64,000 bases of DNA from Pseudomonas sp. MIACH (GCF_001269925.1 NZ_LHVO01000042.1:1-64000); one strand, 5' to 3'; counted from the stretch's first letter, positions 52,094 through 61,360 are shown. Notes: generated by a model not told the origin, from the letters alone. A program made the numbers and translations.

Positions 52094-52438
52094 TCAATGG
52101 GCGCGGAAGCCCCACACAATCTCCACCACCCGCTCGGCCACCACCAGATAAACCAGGATCAGCAACAGTTGCAATGCCAGGTGATAACGCAGCTTGGCCA
52201 GCCGACGAATGCCATCGCTGACGTTCAACAGCATCAGCACTGTCGACAGAAGGATCAGCCCCCACCCTGCCACGCTGGAGGCAAACACCCCGATAAACAG
52301 GTCCTGCTGCCCCACGAGGGTATTGGTGCCCGCCGCAAACAACAGCGCACACACCAGCAGGTTTTTGACGTTGTCGAAAATTTGCGTGCTCAGGTCGTTT
52401 TCCAGCAGGGCCACATACCGCTTCCATAACGTGCGCAT
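52094..52438 (-). CDS. Small inner-membrane protein of unknown function
   Basis: 114 residues. Two or three hydrophobic helices (about 25-42, 47-69, 84-105) after a cytoplasmic N-terminus (MRTLWKRYVALLENDLSTQIFDNVKNLL). No family recognised. It is expressed leftward upstream of glutaminase, 55 bp apart, and may share its transcript. Confidence 0.7.
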   Translation of the reverse strand: MRTLWKRYVALLENDLSTQIFDNVKNLLVCALLFAAGTNTLVGQQDLFIGVFASSVAGWGLILLSTVLMLLNVSDGIRRLAKLRYHLALQLLLILVYLVVAERVVEIVWGFRAH

Positions 52439-52545
52439 GAGTCATTACCGGGTGGGGATCGCTCGTCAATCAAAGTAGTTCAATTGCCCTTGCACCGCGC
52501 GGCGACGGCAAAAAAAGGTCAAACCGACGGCACAGTGTGCGTGGA

Positions 52546-55515
52546 CTAACGCCGTAAACGCTGCAAATAACGACCCAGCATATCGTCGGTAAATGGCACC
52601 GGACGAAGGCTGCTGTCTCTGAGAAATGCCTGGGTATTGCTGCGATCCCAGGCATAGTTGTGCTGATACAGTTCCAGAATGGTTTCGCCTTGGCACATGT
52701 CATCCTTGAACATTCCCAGCAAGGGATACAGCAAAGCGTCCCCATCGTTTTCCCACAGCGCCACCCAGCGCTTGAACGGTATGACTTCCAGCTTGCGCGC
52801 ATAAATATGCGCCACCCGCGCACAGAACTGCTTCAGGTCGGGGTCGGTATGCAACGGTTGGCACAGGTTGAACTTTTTGCCCAAGGCGTCGGGCTGACGG
52901 GCGATGTGGGCAACAGCGCCAGCCATGTAGTCGACGGTGGTCAAGCCTTCGCGCATTTTACGCAGGTCCGGCATAGCGCCGTATTGGAGGCAGGTTTGAA
53001 TGAACCGGCCCCACCATTGGTAATGGGCACACAGGCCGGTGCGACTGTGACAGGTGGCGTAGCCCAGGCGAAAGGTCATCAGTGGCAAGCCTTGCGCGCA
53101 GGCCAGGTCAGCGAGTTTTTCCATCACCCATTTGCTTTGCACGTAACCCAGGTCACGGCGGATCGCCGGCAAGTTTTCGTCGATATCATCAGCCTCATAC
53201 ACGCGGCGCTTTTGAGTAAAACGATGCCCCCAGCTGTAGATGGAGATGGTCGACATCAGCATCAATGCCTTGGTTTTGCCTGCACTGCAAAAGCTGAGAA
53301 CGCGCCTTAGCCCCTCGACGTTATCGGTACGCAGGTAGGAGTAAGGCATGATGAAGTTAACCGCGCTGGCCGAATGCACCACCACGTCAACCGTTGCACA
53401 CAGCCACTCATAAACGGTGGGGTCCAGCCCCAGTTTGGCCTGGGGCAAGTCACAGCGGTAGACCGTAACCCGCGCCCAGTCGCGCGCGGCAATCGGCACT
53501 TCGTATCGCTCGCTGATCTGCTGCAACCGCGCCAGCCCATCCGCCGGCTGTTCACAGCGCAGTGGGCAATGAATCGCAGCAGTACTGGTGGCCAGCAACC
53601 GCTCCAGCAAATGAATGCCGACAAACCCGGTGGCGCCGGTCAGCAGCATATGCGCGGGATCGGTAAGTTGGGCGGCGTCGAAGTCCCTGCGAAACTGTGT
53701 GCCAGGATCAAGGAACACATCGCGCTCGAATGCATTGCTCGTCTCACCTGTGTCGCTATCGGGCTCAGCCGTGCGGCGGCGCAACTCAGCGGCCAGGTCC
53801 TTGAAATGGATGTGCTCGTAGATGTCACGCACCGATACCCTCAGTCCTACCCGCTGGGAAAGCATTTTGGCGAGCAATGCAACGCGCAGCGAATGCCCAC
53901 CCACCGCCATAAAGCTGTCATGCGCAGTGAAATTGCCGTGCCCCAGCAACTCGAACCAGGACTGCGCCAGGTCTTGTTCGGCACCTGGGGCAAAGCGCTC
54001 AAGCACCAGTGTGTCGGGCGGCTGGTGGTGCAGCAAATGCTGCAAGGCCGGTTTGTCGGTCTTGCCGTTGGCATTGCTGGGCAGCGCGTCCAGACACTGA
54101 TAGTGCTCGGGCAACATATACTCGGGCAGATCCGCCTCCAGGCTACGGCGCAGGCTGGCAATCAGCTGTTGTGGATGAGTGTGCGGGTCGCGCCGCACCA
54201 CAAACGCCACCAGCCGTTTGTCGGCTTGGGTGCCGCAGTCGTCCACCACCACGGCGGCGTTGTTGACCTGCGGCTCCTTAAGCAGGCGTGCCTCGATTTC
54301 ACCCACCTCCACCCGGTAGCCGCGAATCTTCACCTGTCCGTCCATGCGGCCGAGGAACTCGAGACTGCCATCGTCCAACAATCGCCCCTGATCGCCGCTG
54401 CGGTACACCCGACAGCCGAGGGCCTCGCACTGGATAAAACGCTGTGCGGTGAGTTCGGGAGCATTCAGGTAACCCCGGGCCAGGCACGGTCCACCAATAC
54501 ACAACTCCCCCACCTCTCCCGCAGAAACAGGAAGCAGATACTCATTAAGGACGTAGATCGCGCAGCCGCCAATGGGCCAGCCAATGGACGCCGGTCGCCG
54601 CAAGCGTTTGTCAGGCACCACGCGGGACGTGACAAAAATGGTGGTTTCGGTAGGGCCATAGCAGTCCAGCAAGCAGTAGGACAAATGGTCCACCGCCACC
54701 GGATGCAGTTTCTCGCCACAGGTATAGAGATACTTGAGCTGCAGGCCAGCGGGTTGCCTGGCGTTGACCACGTCATAGATTTTCAGGGTGGGAACAAACC
54801 CATGGGTAATCCCATGCGTTGCACAGAAGTCCAGGAACGCGTCGCCGTCGAGCAGCGCCTGCTGGTCCAACACATACAGGCACGCGCCCGCCACCAGGTT
54901 GGACCAGACCTCCGCCTGGCACAGGTCGAAGCCCACGGCCGCCATCAAGGTCGAGCGGCTGGAGGCATCCAGTTGCAAGTGTTGATTGTGCTGCAACATC
55001 AACTCGATGACCGAGTGATGCTCGATGATCACCCCTTTAGAATCGCCGGTGGTGCCCGAGGTGAAGATCACATACATCGCGTCATCCCCCCGCACCTCGA
55101 CGGCCTCGAACGTGGCGGCAGGAGGGGCCGCGAGCAAGCCATTGAGGGTCCGCACGTCACACGTCAATAGGGGCGCGGTGTCCTGATCATGGGTCGACAG
55201 CACCAGGCGCGCCTGGCACTGGCGGGCAATATAGTCCTTGCGATTGTGCGGAAGATTGCGGTCCAGGGGCACGAAGGCAGCGCCCGTCTTGACCACCGCC
55301 AGCAAGGCAATGAGCAATCGCGCGCTACGCTCGGTCTGTACGAGCACCAGATCGCCACGCCCCAGCCCCACGGATTGCATGTACGCCGCCACGTGAGTGC
55401 TGTATTCATCGAGTTGAGTGTAAGTGAGGTACTGAGTCCCCTCCACCACAGCCAGCCGCGAGGGGTTGACAGCGACCTGTCGCTCAAACGCACTCAAGAC
55501 AGTGGGTGTAACCAC
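52546..55515 (-). CDS. Stand-alone NRPS-like A-T-R enzyme
   Basis: 989 residues. Adenylation domain (about 1-500: TYTQLDEYS, IFTSGTTGDSKG, CYGPTETT, GEVGELCIGG, YRSGDQGRL, KIRGYRVEVGEIE, NGKTDKPAL), carrier domain with the phosphopantetheine Ser in VGGHSLR (about 538), and a terminal thioester reductase domain (about 620-989) with LLTGATGFVGIHLLERLL and active-site YVQSKWVMEKL. It should activate one amino or carboxylic acid, load it and release it as an aldehyde or alcohol. No condensation domain and no tailoring genes next to it. Substrate unknown. Confidence 0.9.
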   Translation of the reverse strand: MVTPTVLSAFERQVAVNPSRLAVVEGTQYLTYTQLDEYSTHVAAYMQSVGLGRGDLVLVQTERSARLLIALLAVVKTGAAFVPLDRNLPHNRKDYIARQCQARLVLSTHDQDTAPLLTCDVRTLNGLLAAPPAATFEAVEVRGDDAMYVIFTSGTTGDSKGVIIEHHSVIELMLQHNQHLQLDASSRSTLMAAVGFDLCQAEVWSNLVAGACLYVLDQQALLDGDAFLDFCATHGITHGFVPTLKIYDVVNARQPAGLQLKYLYTCGEKLHPVAVDHLSYCLLDCYGPTETTIFVTSRVVPDKRLRRPASIGWPIGGCAIYVLNEYLLPVSAGEVGELCIGGPCLARGYLNAPELTAQRFIQCEALGCRVYRSGDQGRLLDDGSLEFLGRMDGQVKIRGYRVEVGEIEARLLKEPQVNNAAVVVDDCGTQADKRLVAFVVRRDPHTHPQQLIASLRRSLEADLPEYMLPEHYQCLDALPSNANGKTDKPALQHLLHHQPPDTLVLERFAPGAEQDLAQSWFELLGHGNFTAHDSFMAVGGHSLRVALLAKMLSQRVGLRVSVRDIYEHIHFKDLAAELRRRTAEPDSDTGETSNAFERDVFLDPGTQFRRDFDAAQLTDPAHMLLTGATGFVGIHLLERLLATSTAAIHCPLRCEQPADGLARLQQISERYEVPIAARDWARVTVYRCDLPQAKLGLDPTVYEWLCATVDVVVHSASAVNFIMPYSYLRTDNVEGLRRVLSFCSAGKTKALMLMSTISIYSWGHRFTQKRRVYEADDIDENLPAIRRDLGYVQSKWVMEKLADLACAQGLPLMTFRLGYATCHSRTGLCAHYQWWGRFIQTCLQYGAMPDLRKMREGLTTVDYMAGAVAHIARQPDALGKKFNLCQPLHTDPDLKQFCARVAHIYARKLEVIPFKRWVALWENDGDALLYPLLGMFKDDMCQGETILELYQHNYAWDRSNTQAFLRDSSLRPVPFTDDMLGRYLQRLRR

Positions 55516-55669
55516 TTTCAGGACTCCTTAATGTTCCTCCATGGCAACAAACTGTCTGCCCCATCGACCCTGTATTCTTTCCCAGGCCACACGAACCGGC
55601 ACCTGTGGAAACTGACAGTTTTTTATATCAAGAGTGAATAAACTCAATGCCACGAGCGTTGTTCTATTG

Positions 55670-56080
55670 CTAGAAATGCGCCACATCCGACACCCGCTCA
55701 TCCAGCACATCCCGCGCCAGTGCCCAGGCCTGGTCCTTGGACTCCACCACCAGCAACGGGTAGCCCCAGGCCTTGCTGAACATCACCGCGAACGGCTTGA
55801 GTGCCAGGCGTTTAGCGGCGCTGGGCTCAACTTGGATCATGCCTTTGACGAACATGCGCAGCGCCTGTTTGTTTTTCTTCATCCAGATCGACGCCTGCTT
55901 ACGCTCTTCGTGGGAGTGCTCATGGTTGTTTTCATCCACGGATTTTTCGTGCAGCAACATAAAGGCCTGCTCCCTCGCCAATAGCCCTTCAAAGGCCAGG
56001 AAAGCATCCTCCGGCCCACCCTCGCTGGGCGCATCGAAGACGATTTTCACCACAGGGAACGTTGTACTGTCGAGTCGCAT
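55670..56080 (-). CDS. Unknown small protein upstream of the A-T-R enzyme
   Basis: 136 residues. KASIWMKKNKQALRMFVKGMIQVEP and a His/Glu-rich LHEKSVDENNHEHSHEERKQ segment stand out; the end is RDVLDERVSDVAHF. No signal peptide and no family recognised. It lies 154 bp upstream of the NRPS-like gene on the same strand, so a shared transcript is possible. Its start is close to the divergent AraC gene. Confidence 0.6.
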   Translation of the reverse strand: MRLDSTTFPVVKIVFDAPSEGGPEDAFLAFEGLLAREQAFMLLHEKSVDENNHEHSHEERKQASIWMKKNKQALRMFVKGMIQVEPSAAKRLALKPFAVMFSKAWGYPLLVVESKDQAWALARDVLDERVSDVAHF

Positions 56081-56190
56081 GGCAAAGCTCCTTAATGAGA
56101 GTGGATCTCAATATAAAGCTCGAACCCCTGGACGGCATTGCACAGAATAGCCAGACTGTTTCGCAATCCGGCCAACTTGCGACCCGCGCC

Positions 56191-57039
56191 ATGAAGCACC
56201 ATCGTCTTGATCTGCTCGACCCGTTGATGGCCAAGGACGCCGACCTGTTCCCCCGCGCCGTGGTGGCCGTGGGCGCCACCAGCACGTCGGACACCTGGGA
56301 ACATGCCCAGCACGCGCACCGCAAGGGCCAGTTGATGTACACCCTGCGCGGGGTCATCCACTGTGAAATCGAAGCGGGGATCTGGATCGTGCCGCCCCAG
56401 TGCGCATTATGGATTCCCGGCGGTACGCCCCATGCTGCGCGCGGGTCTGGCGAGGCCGAGGTGTATTGCCTGCTGATCGACCCCGACGCCGCCCACGCCC
56501 TGCCGCCGCAATGCTGCACCCTGGCCGTGTCCGGGTTGCTGCATGAATTGATCAGCAAGGCCGTCAGCTTCCCGCAATTCTATGACGTGGCCGGCGCCCA
56601 AGGCCGCTTGATCAACACCTTGCTGGATGAACTGGCCGCCGCCCCGGTCGAAGCCCTGCACCTGCCCATGCCCCAGGACGCCCGCTTGCGCCGCCTGGCC
56701 AACAGCCTGCTGGCCGACCCGACCGACAAAGCCACCCTCGGTCAATGGGCCGTGCGCATCGGCATGAGCGAGCGCAGCATGACCCGCCTGTTACTGGAGG
56801 AACTGGGCCTGAGCTTCGGCCGCTGGCGCCGGCAGTTGCATGTGATCCTGTCCCTGCAACGGCTGGCCAAGGGTGAAAGTGTGCAACGGGTGGCTCTGGA
56901 CCTGGGTTATGAAAACGCCAGCGGCTTCATCACCATGTTCCGCAAGGCGGTGGGCCAGCCGCCGGCGCGTTACCTGGCGGACCGTGCGGGGGTGCTCAGC
57001 CCAACCATCCAAACCATTGCGCTGAAAGACGCCCACTGA
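56191..57039 (+). CDS. AraC-family transcriptional regulator
   Basis: 282 residues from the ATG at 56191 (MKHHRLDLLDPLMAKD), the usual size for this subfamily; in-frame starts at 56095 or earlier would add a segment that does not look conserved. N-terminal cupin-like sensor (LMYTLRGVIHCEIEAGIWIVPPQCALWIPGG) and C-terminal double helix-turn-helix (MSERSMTRLLLEELGLSFGRWRRQLHVILSLQRLAKG...VALDLGYENASGFITMFRKAVGQPPARY). It ends 1 bp before the convergent ABC ATPase gene; target unknown. Confidence 0.9.
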   Translation: MKHHRLDLLDPLMAKDADLFPRAVVAVGATSTSDTWEHAQHAHRKGQLMYTLRGVIHCEIEAGIWIVPPQCALWIPGGTPHAARGSGEAEVYCLLIDPDAAHALPPQCCTLAVSGLLHELISKAVSFPQFYDVAGAQGRLINTLLDELAAAPVEALHLPMPQDARLRRLANSLLADPTDKATLGQWAVRIGMSERSMTRLLLEELGLSFGRWRRQLHVILSLQRLAKGESVQRVALDLGYENASGFITMFRKAVGQPPARYLADRAGVLSPTIQTIALKDAH

Positions 57040-57828
57040 CTACCAGTTTTCGCCCAAGCCCAGCAGGCCCAATATCTGCCGCCGCAGGTCCACCAGGTAA
57101 GGATCATCCCGGTGCCGTGGATAGGGCCTATCGATGCTCAACTGTGCCTGGATCTTCGCCGGGCGGTCGCTGAACACAATCACCCGGTTAGCCAGCAGCA
57201 AGGCTTCTTCCACATCGTGGGTCACCAGCAGCGCCGTGTAGCCCTGGCGCTGCCACAGGTCGATCAGCTCTTTTTGCATGGTGATGCGGGTCAGGGAGTC
57301 GAGTTTGCCCAGGGGTTCGTCGAGGATCAGCAAACGCGGCTGGTTGACCAGTGCACGGGCCAACGCCACACGCTGGGCCATGCCGCCGGACAATTGCCGT
57401 GGATAGGCACGGGCGAACTGGCCGAGGCCGACCTTGTCCAGGGCCTCATCGACTTTGGCCGAATGGGTCTTGAGCAGGCCTTGGGCTTCCAGGCCGAGGG
57501 CGACGTTGTCCCACACGCGGCGCCATGGGTACAGGGTCGGGTCCTGGAACACCACCACACGGCTCGGGTCCGGCCCGGTGATGGGTTCGCCATCGGCCAA
57601 CAGCCGTCCGGCGTCCGCCGGTTCCAGCCCCGCCACCAGGCGCAGCAAGGTGGACTTGCCGCACCCCGAAGGCCCGAGTAAAGCAACAAACTCTCCCGGC
57701 GCCACGTCCAGGGACACCCGCTCCAACACGGGCAAATGCTGGCCGTCCAGAGCAAAACCATGGCTGAGGTTTTCTATGCGCAGCGCCAATCCTTCCGAAG
57801 CCGATACCGCGTGTGCCAGGGCTACCAT
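57040..57828 (-). CDS. ABC transporter ATPase, sulfonate/nitrate/taurine type
   Basis: 262 residues with Walker A GPSGCGKST, Q-loop VFQDPTLYPWRRV, signature LSGGMAQRVALARALVNQP and Walker B LLILDEPLGKLD. The YPWRRV and the GGMAQR forms are typical of SsuB/TauB/NrtD-like importers. Its start overlaps the permease gene by 7 bp. Confidence 0.92.
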   Translation of the reverse strand: MVALAHAVSASEGLALRIENLSHGFALDGQHLPVLERVSLDVAPGEFVALLGPSGCGKSTLLRLVAGLEPADAGRLLADGEPITGPDPSRVVVFQDPTLYPWRRVWDNVALGLEAQGLLKTHSAKVDEALDKVGLGQFARAYPRQLSGGMAQRVALARALVNQPRLLILDEPLGKLDSLTRITMQKELIDLWQRQGYTALLVTHDVEEALLLANRVIVFSDRPAKIQAQLSIDRPYPRHRDDPYLVDLRRQILGLLGLGENW

Positions 57829-58811
57829 TTCATCGCTCCTTTCTGCCAGGCCAGCAACCGATCACGCACCAGGAACAACCCGGTGATCAACCCCGAACAG
57901 GCCAGCGCCATGATCAGCAGTGCGGCGTACATGTTCGCGTAGGCCGCCCAGCCCTGGGCCCATTGCAGGTACCAGCCGATGCCGGATTTGACCCCCATCA
58001 TTTCCGCCACCACCAAGGTGGAAAACGACGCGCCCAGGCCCATGAACAGGCCGACGAAGACGTGGGGCAGCGCGGCGGGAATCGCCACTTTGAAAATCAG
58101 AAACCCCTGCCTGGCGCCGAGGGTGCGCGCCACGTCGTAATAGGCTTTATCGACGCTGGCCACGCCGGACCAAGTGAGCACCGTGACCGGAAACCAGGTG
58201 GCCAGGGCGATCAAAAACACGCTAGCACTCCAACTGCTGGGAAACAGGAAAAAACACAGCGGCAACAACGCCGTCGACGGCACCGGGCCGAGGATGCGCA
58301 GCACCGGGTGCAGCCAGTAGCCGATACGCGTGGACCAGCCAATGGCGACGCCGGCGACAAACCCGGTAGCGGCGCCCAGCGCCACCCCTGAGCCCAGCAG
58401 CAGTGCCGAATGCAGCAGGCTGTCGGCCAGGCGCGCGTAGTCTTCGATATACACCGCGAGCAAGGCTTGGGGTGGTGCGAAGAACGGCACCGGCAACAGC
58501 GCAAGCTTGGCGGTGAGTAATTCCCAGATGCCCAGCAGCACCGGCAAGGCGATCAGCCAGGGTGCGGCCGTGCGCAAGCGCAGCGCGAGTTTCGACAACC
58601 TTCGGCCCAGCAGGCTCAGCACAATGAACAACGCTGCCGCGCCAACGCACAGGTTGGCCAAGCCTTGGGTCATCGGCCAATTGCGCACCGCGTTGGGCCA
58701 GTAGCTGATCAGCAGCGCAACGGCCACCCAGGCCGCCACCACCGCCGCGCCTTGCCACGCGACCTTGAGTGCCACAGGCGGGTTGAGGATGGTTGCGTCA
58801 GTTGAAGACAT
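57822..58811 (-). CDS. ABC transporter permease, SsuC/TauC type
   Basis: 329 residues from the ATG at 58811; about six or more membrane helices, with an EAA-type loop near DVARTLGARQGFLIFKVAIPAALPHVFVGL. The longer N-terminus compared with SsuC (about 260) includes an extra hydrophobic region. It overlaps the binding-protein gene upstream by 14 bp. Confidence 0.9.
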   Translation of the reverse strand: MSSTDATILNPPVALKVAWQGAAVVAAWVAVALLISYWPNAVRNWPMTQGLANLCVGAAALFIVLSLLGRRLSKLALRLRTAAPWLIALPVLLGIWELLTAKLALLPVPFFAPPQALLAVYIEDYARLADSLLHSALLLGSGVALGAATGFVAGVAIGWSTRIGYWLHPVLRILGPVPSTALLPLCFFLFPSSWSASVFLIALATWFPVTVLTWSGVASVDKAYYDVARTLGARQGFLIFKVAIPAALPHVFVGLFMGLGASFSTLVVAEMMGVKSGIGWYLQWAQGWAAYANMYAALLIMALACSGLITGLFLVRDRLLAWQKGAMKW

Positions 58812-59856
58812 CGGCGGTGATCTCCTTGGCAAACGCGATCGGGTCGGTGCCTTTGCTGATCACTTCCACGGTTTTCAGGTCGGTGACGTAGGTGGTGATC
58901 TCCTGGGTCAGCGCCGCGCCGACCGCGTGGTGGCCGTGGGTGTGGTCGTGGAGGATCGCCTGGACTTCTTCGGTGGAGGTGTTCAGTGCGTAGGCCTGGA
59001 AGCCTTTGGCGACTTCCTCCGGGTGCTGCACGGAATAGTCATGGGCTTCGAGGATCGCCTGGGTCAGCGCCGCGACCACACGCTTGTCCTCGCGGACCAA
59101 TTTGCCGGTGACGCCGACCACGCAGCAACTGAGATTGGCGTATTCCTCCACCAGATTGGTGGACAGCTCCCGCGCCACGCCGGACTTGATCAGGCGGTAC
59201 ATGAACGGATCACTGCCGCTCACCGCCTGCACTTCACCACGCTCCAGCGCCGTGCCGAGCAGATCGGCCGGGTACAGGCGCCACTCCACATCGCGCACCG
59301 GGTCGACGCCGTGTTTTTTCAGCAGGATCGAAAAGAAATTGCGGTCCGGGCTGGCCATGTCGGTGACGCCTATGGCCTTGCCCTTGAGGTCTTCCAGCTT
59401 GCTCACGCCGCCGTTGGCGGCACTGAGCAACCGCAGGCAACCGCCATGGGTGCCGGCGGTGAGCTTCACGTCAAAGCCCTGCTCCAAGGCCTTGAGCCAG
59501 CGCAGCGCCATACCCACGCCTGCGTCGGCCTTGCCGGTGGCGATGGCTTCCAGCAAGACCTCGGTGGAGTTGCCGAAGTTGACCAGTTCCACGTCCAGGT
59601 TGTGCTTGGTGAAGAAGCCCTGCCCATGGGCGATCACCACCGGCGCCAGGCACACCGCGTTGAGGTTGACTGCCAGTTTGAGTTTGCGCGGTACGTCGAG
59701 GCGGATGAACTCACCGGTGCCGGCAGGCTCCTGGGCGGTAGTGTGGCCGGCGTGTGCGTCGGCGGAAAAACCCAGGCGCGGCAGCGACAGGCTGGCCAGG
59801 GTGAGGCCGGCCAGACCCAGGAGGCGGCGACGGGTCAGGTGATCAAAAGCAGCCAT
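58798..59856 (-). CDS. ABC transporter solute-binding protein with Tat-like signal
   Basis: 352 residues. The N-terminus HLTRRRLLGLAGLTLASL with a twin Arg resembles a Tat signal, then an NMT1/SsuA-like domain (NLNAVCLAPVVIAHGQGFFTKHNLDVELVNFG, ALERGEVQAVSG). A His-rich run DHTHGHHAVGA is unusual. It belongs to the transporter with the permease and ATPase downstream; substrate may be a sulfonate, nitrile- or taurine-like compound. Confidence 0.88.
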   Translation of the reverse strand: MAAFDHLTRRRLLGLAGLTLASLSLPRLGFSADAHAGHTTAQEPAGTGEFIRLDVPRKLKLAVNLNAVCLAPVVIAHGQGFFTKHNLDVELVNFGNSTEVLLEAIATGKADAGVGMALRWLKALEQGFDVKLTAGTHGGCLRLLSAANGGVSKLEDLKGKAIGVTDMASPDRNFFSILLKKHGVDPVRDVEWRLYPADLLGTALERGEVQAVSGSDPFMYRLIKSGVARELSTNLVEEYANLSCCVVGVTGKLVREDKRVVAALTQAILEAHDYSVQHPEEVAKGFQAYALNTSTEEVQAILHDHTHGHHAVGAALTQEITTYVTDLKTVEVISKGTDPIAFAKEITADVFN

Positions 59857-59955
59857 GCGAAGTATCCCTATTTAATGGATCAGCCCACTCCAAAGAAAGG
59901 CCGAAAGCGTCAAAAAATCCATTTTTATTATATTAATGACTGACTTTTATGAAAG

Positions 59956-59975
59956 AACCATATAATTCTATGGTT
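59956..59975. promoter_or_regulatory. Inverted repeat overlapping a -10-like sequence in the divergent ABC region
   Basis: AACCATA-TAATTC-TATGGTT has 7-bp perfect arms and contains TATAAT at 59961-59966. It lies 100 bp from the binding-protein start on the minus strand and 117 bp from the plus-strand binding protein. It is in an AT-rich stretch (59880-60070) between sulfur-related genes and may bind a regulator; this is unproven. Confidence 0.45.
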
Positions 59976-60091
59976 ATGCCTGACGGGCAGGAAGCGGATG
60001 AAAGCGCCCTAAGCTCAGATCGAAAGAGTATTTATCGAATGGTTTTTAGATCATTAAGCTTGGGCATATTTCGTTGAAAATCGAGCCCACC

Positions 60092-61036
60092 ATGTCCCTT
60101 CGTCGTCCCCTCGCCGCTGTATTAGGATTGCTGGCTTTTTCCGTCGCTGTCAGTGCGCAAGCCCAGGAAACCGTGCGCATCGGTTACCAGAAATCCTCCA
60201 CGCTGATCACCCTGCTCAAGACCCAGGGCACCCTGGAGAAAGCCCTCAAGGCTGACAACATCGATGTGAGCTGGCATGAGTTCCCCAGCGGCCTGCCGCT
60301 GCTGGAGGCGCTGAACGTCGGCAACGTCGACATCAGCGCCGACGTGGCTGACACCGTGCCGATCTTCGCCCAGGCTGCCCAGGCCAAACTCACCTACTTC
60401 GCCCAGGAAGCGCCCTCGCCTTCGGCCCAGGCCATCGTGGTGCGCAAGGACTCGCCGATCCAACAATTGGCAGACTTGAAGGGCAAGAAGATCGCGGTAA
60501 CCAAGGCCGCCGGCACCCACTACCTGTTGATTGCCGCGTTGGCCAAGGCCGGCCTGGCGTTCTCGGATATCGAGCCGGCTTACCTGTCGCCGGCCGATGG
60601 CCGTGCGGCGTTCGAGAACAATAAGGTGGACGCCTGGGTCACCTGGGAACCCTTCCTTACCAGCGTGCAGCGGCAACTGCCGACGCGCACCCTGGCGGAT
60701 GGTGCTGGGCTGGCGAGCTACAAGCGCTATTACCTGACCGGCACGCCGTACGCCAAGGCGCACCCGGAAGTGTTGAAGGTGGTGTATGGGGAATTGGAAA
60801 AGACCGGCAAGTGGGTGAAAGCCCATCCGCAAGAAGCAGCGAAAGTGCTCGGCCCGCTGTGGGGCAACCTGGATGTGGCCACGGTGGAAGCGGCGAACGC
60901 GCACCGCAGTTATCAGGTGCAGCAAGTGACGGTGGATCAGTTGGGTGAGCAGCAGAAGATTGCCGATGCGTTCTTCAAGGCGGGGTTATTGCCCAAGGCG
61001 GTGGATGCCAAGGATGTGCAGACCTGGCGGCCTTGA
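60092..61036 (+). CDS. ssuA: SsuA-like sulfonate ABC solute-binding protein
   Basis: 314 residues from the ATG at 60092, with signal peptide (about 1-24, AQA-QE). Reads VRIGYQKSSTLITLLKTQGTLEKAL, LNVGNVDISADVADTVPIFAQAA and WVTWEPFLTSVQRQLPTRTL, the SsuA-type pattern. No permease or ATPase follows, so it probably works with a transporter elsewhere or with the divergent one. The symbol is tentative. Confidence 0.85.
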   Translation: MSLRRPLAAVLGLLAFSVAVSAQAQETVRIGYQKSSTLITLLKTQGTLEKALKADNIDVSWHEFPSGLPLLEALNVGNVDISADVADTVPIFAQAAQAKLTYFAQEAPSPSAQAIVVRKDSPIQQLADLKGKKIAVTKAAGTHYLLIAALAKAGLAFSDIEPAYLSPADGRAAFENNKVDAWVTWEPFLTSVQRQLPTRTLADGAGLASYKRYYLTGTPYAKAHPEVLKVVYGELEKTGKWVKAHPQEAAKVLGPLWGNLDVATVEAANAHRSYQVQQVTVDQLGEQQKIADAFFKAGLLPKAVDAKDVQTWRP

Positions 61037-61044
61037 AGGCGGGT

Positions 61045-61360
61045 GTGATCTAAAGGTGGGAGGGGCGGTGCGACGATTCGACTTGTCCCCGACGGCCATG
61101 GGTATCTACACAACTTTCAGACTCTGACAAATATCCCTGTGGCGAGCGGGCTTGTCCCGCGTTGGGCTGCGAAGCAGCCCCCGTAAAGAAGAATGCGGTG
61201 TATCAGACACTCTGTAGTGGCTGGTTTTAGGGCCGCTACGCAGCCCAACGCGGGACAAGCCCGCTCGCCACAACAGCCCTATCTGCCGGACGTTCAGTGT
61301 TGAGTCAACGTTATGTAGATCCCTATGCTCATCGGCGGCAAGCCCCTCCCACATCTGGTT
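61045..61360. repeat. Second copy of the nested composite repeat
   Basis: GGTATCTACACAACTTTC (about 61101) pairs with a diverged GTTATGTAGATCCC (about 61310). Between them is a long REPIN (61138-61272) with loop AAGAAGAATGCGGTGTATCAGACACTCTG. The outer GGTGGGAGGGGC and GGCAAGCCCCTCCCACAT arms are group I REPs. No gene is seen here. Confidence 0.75.
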
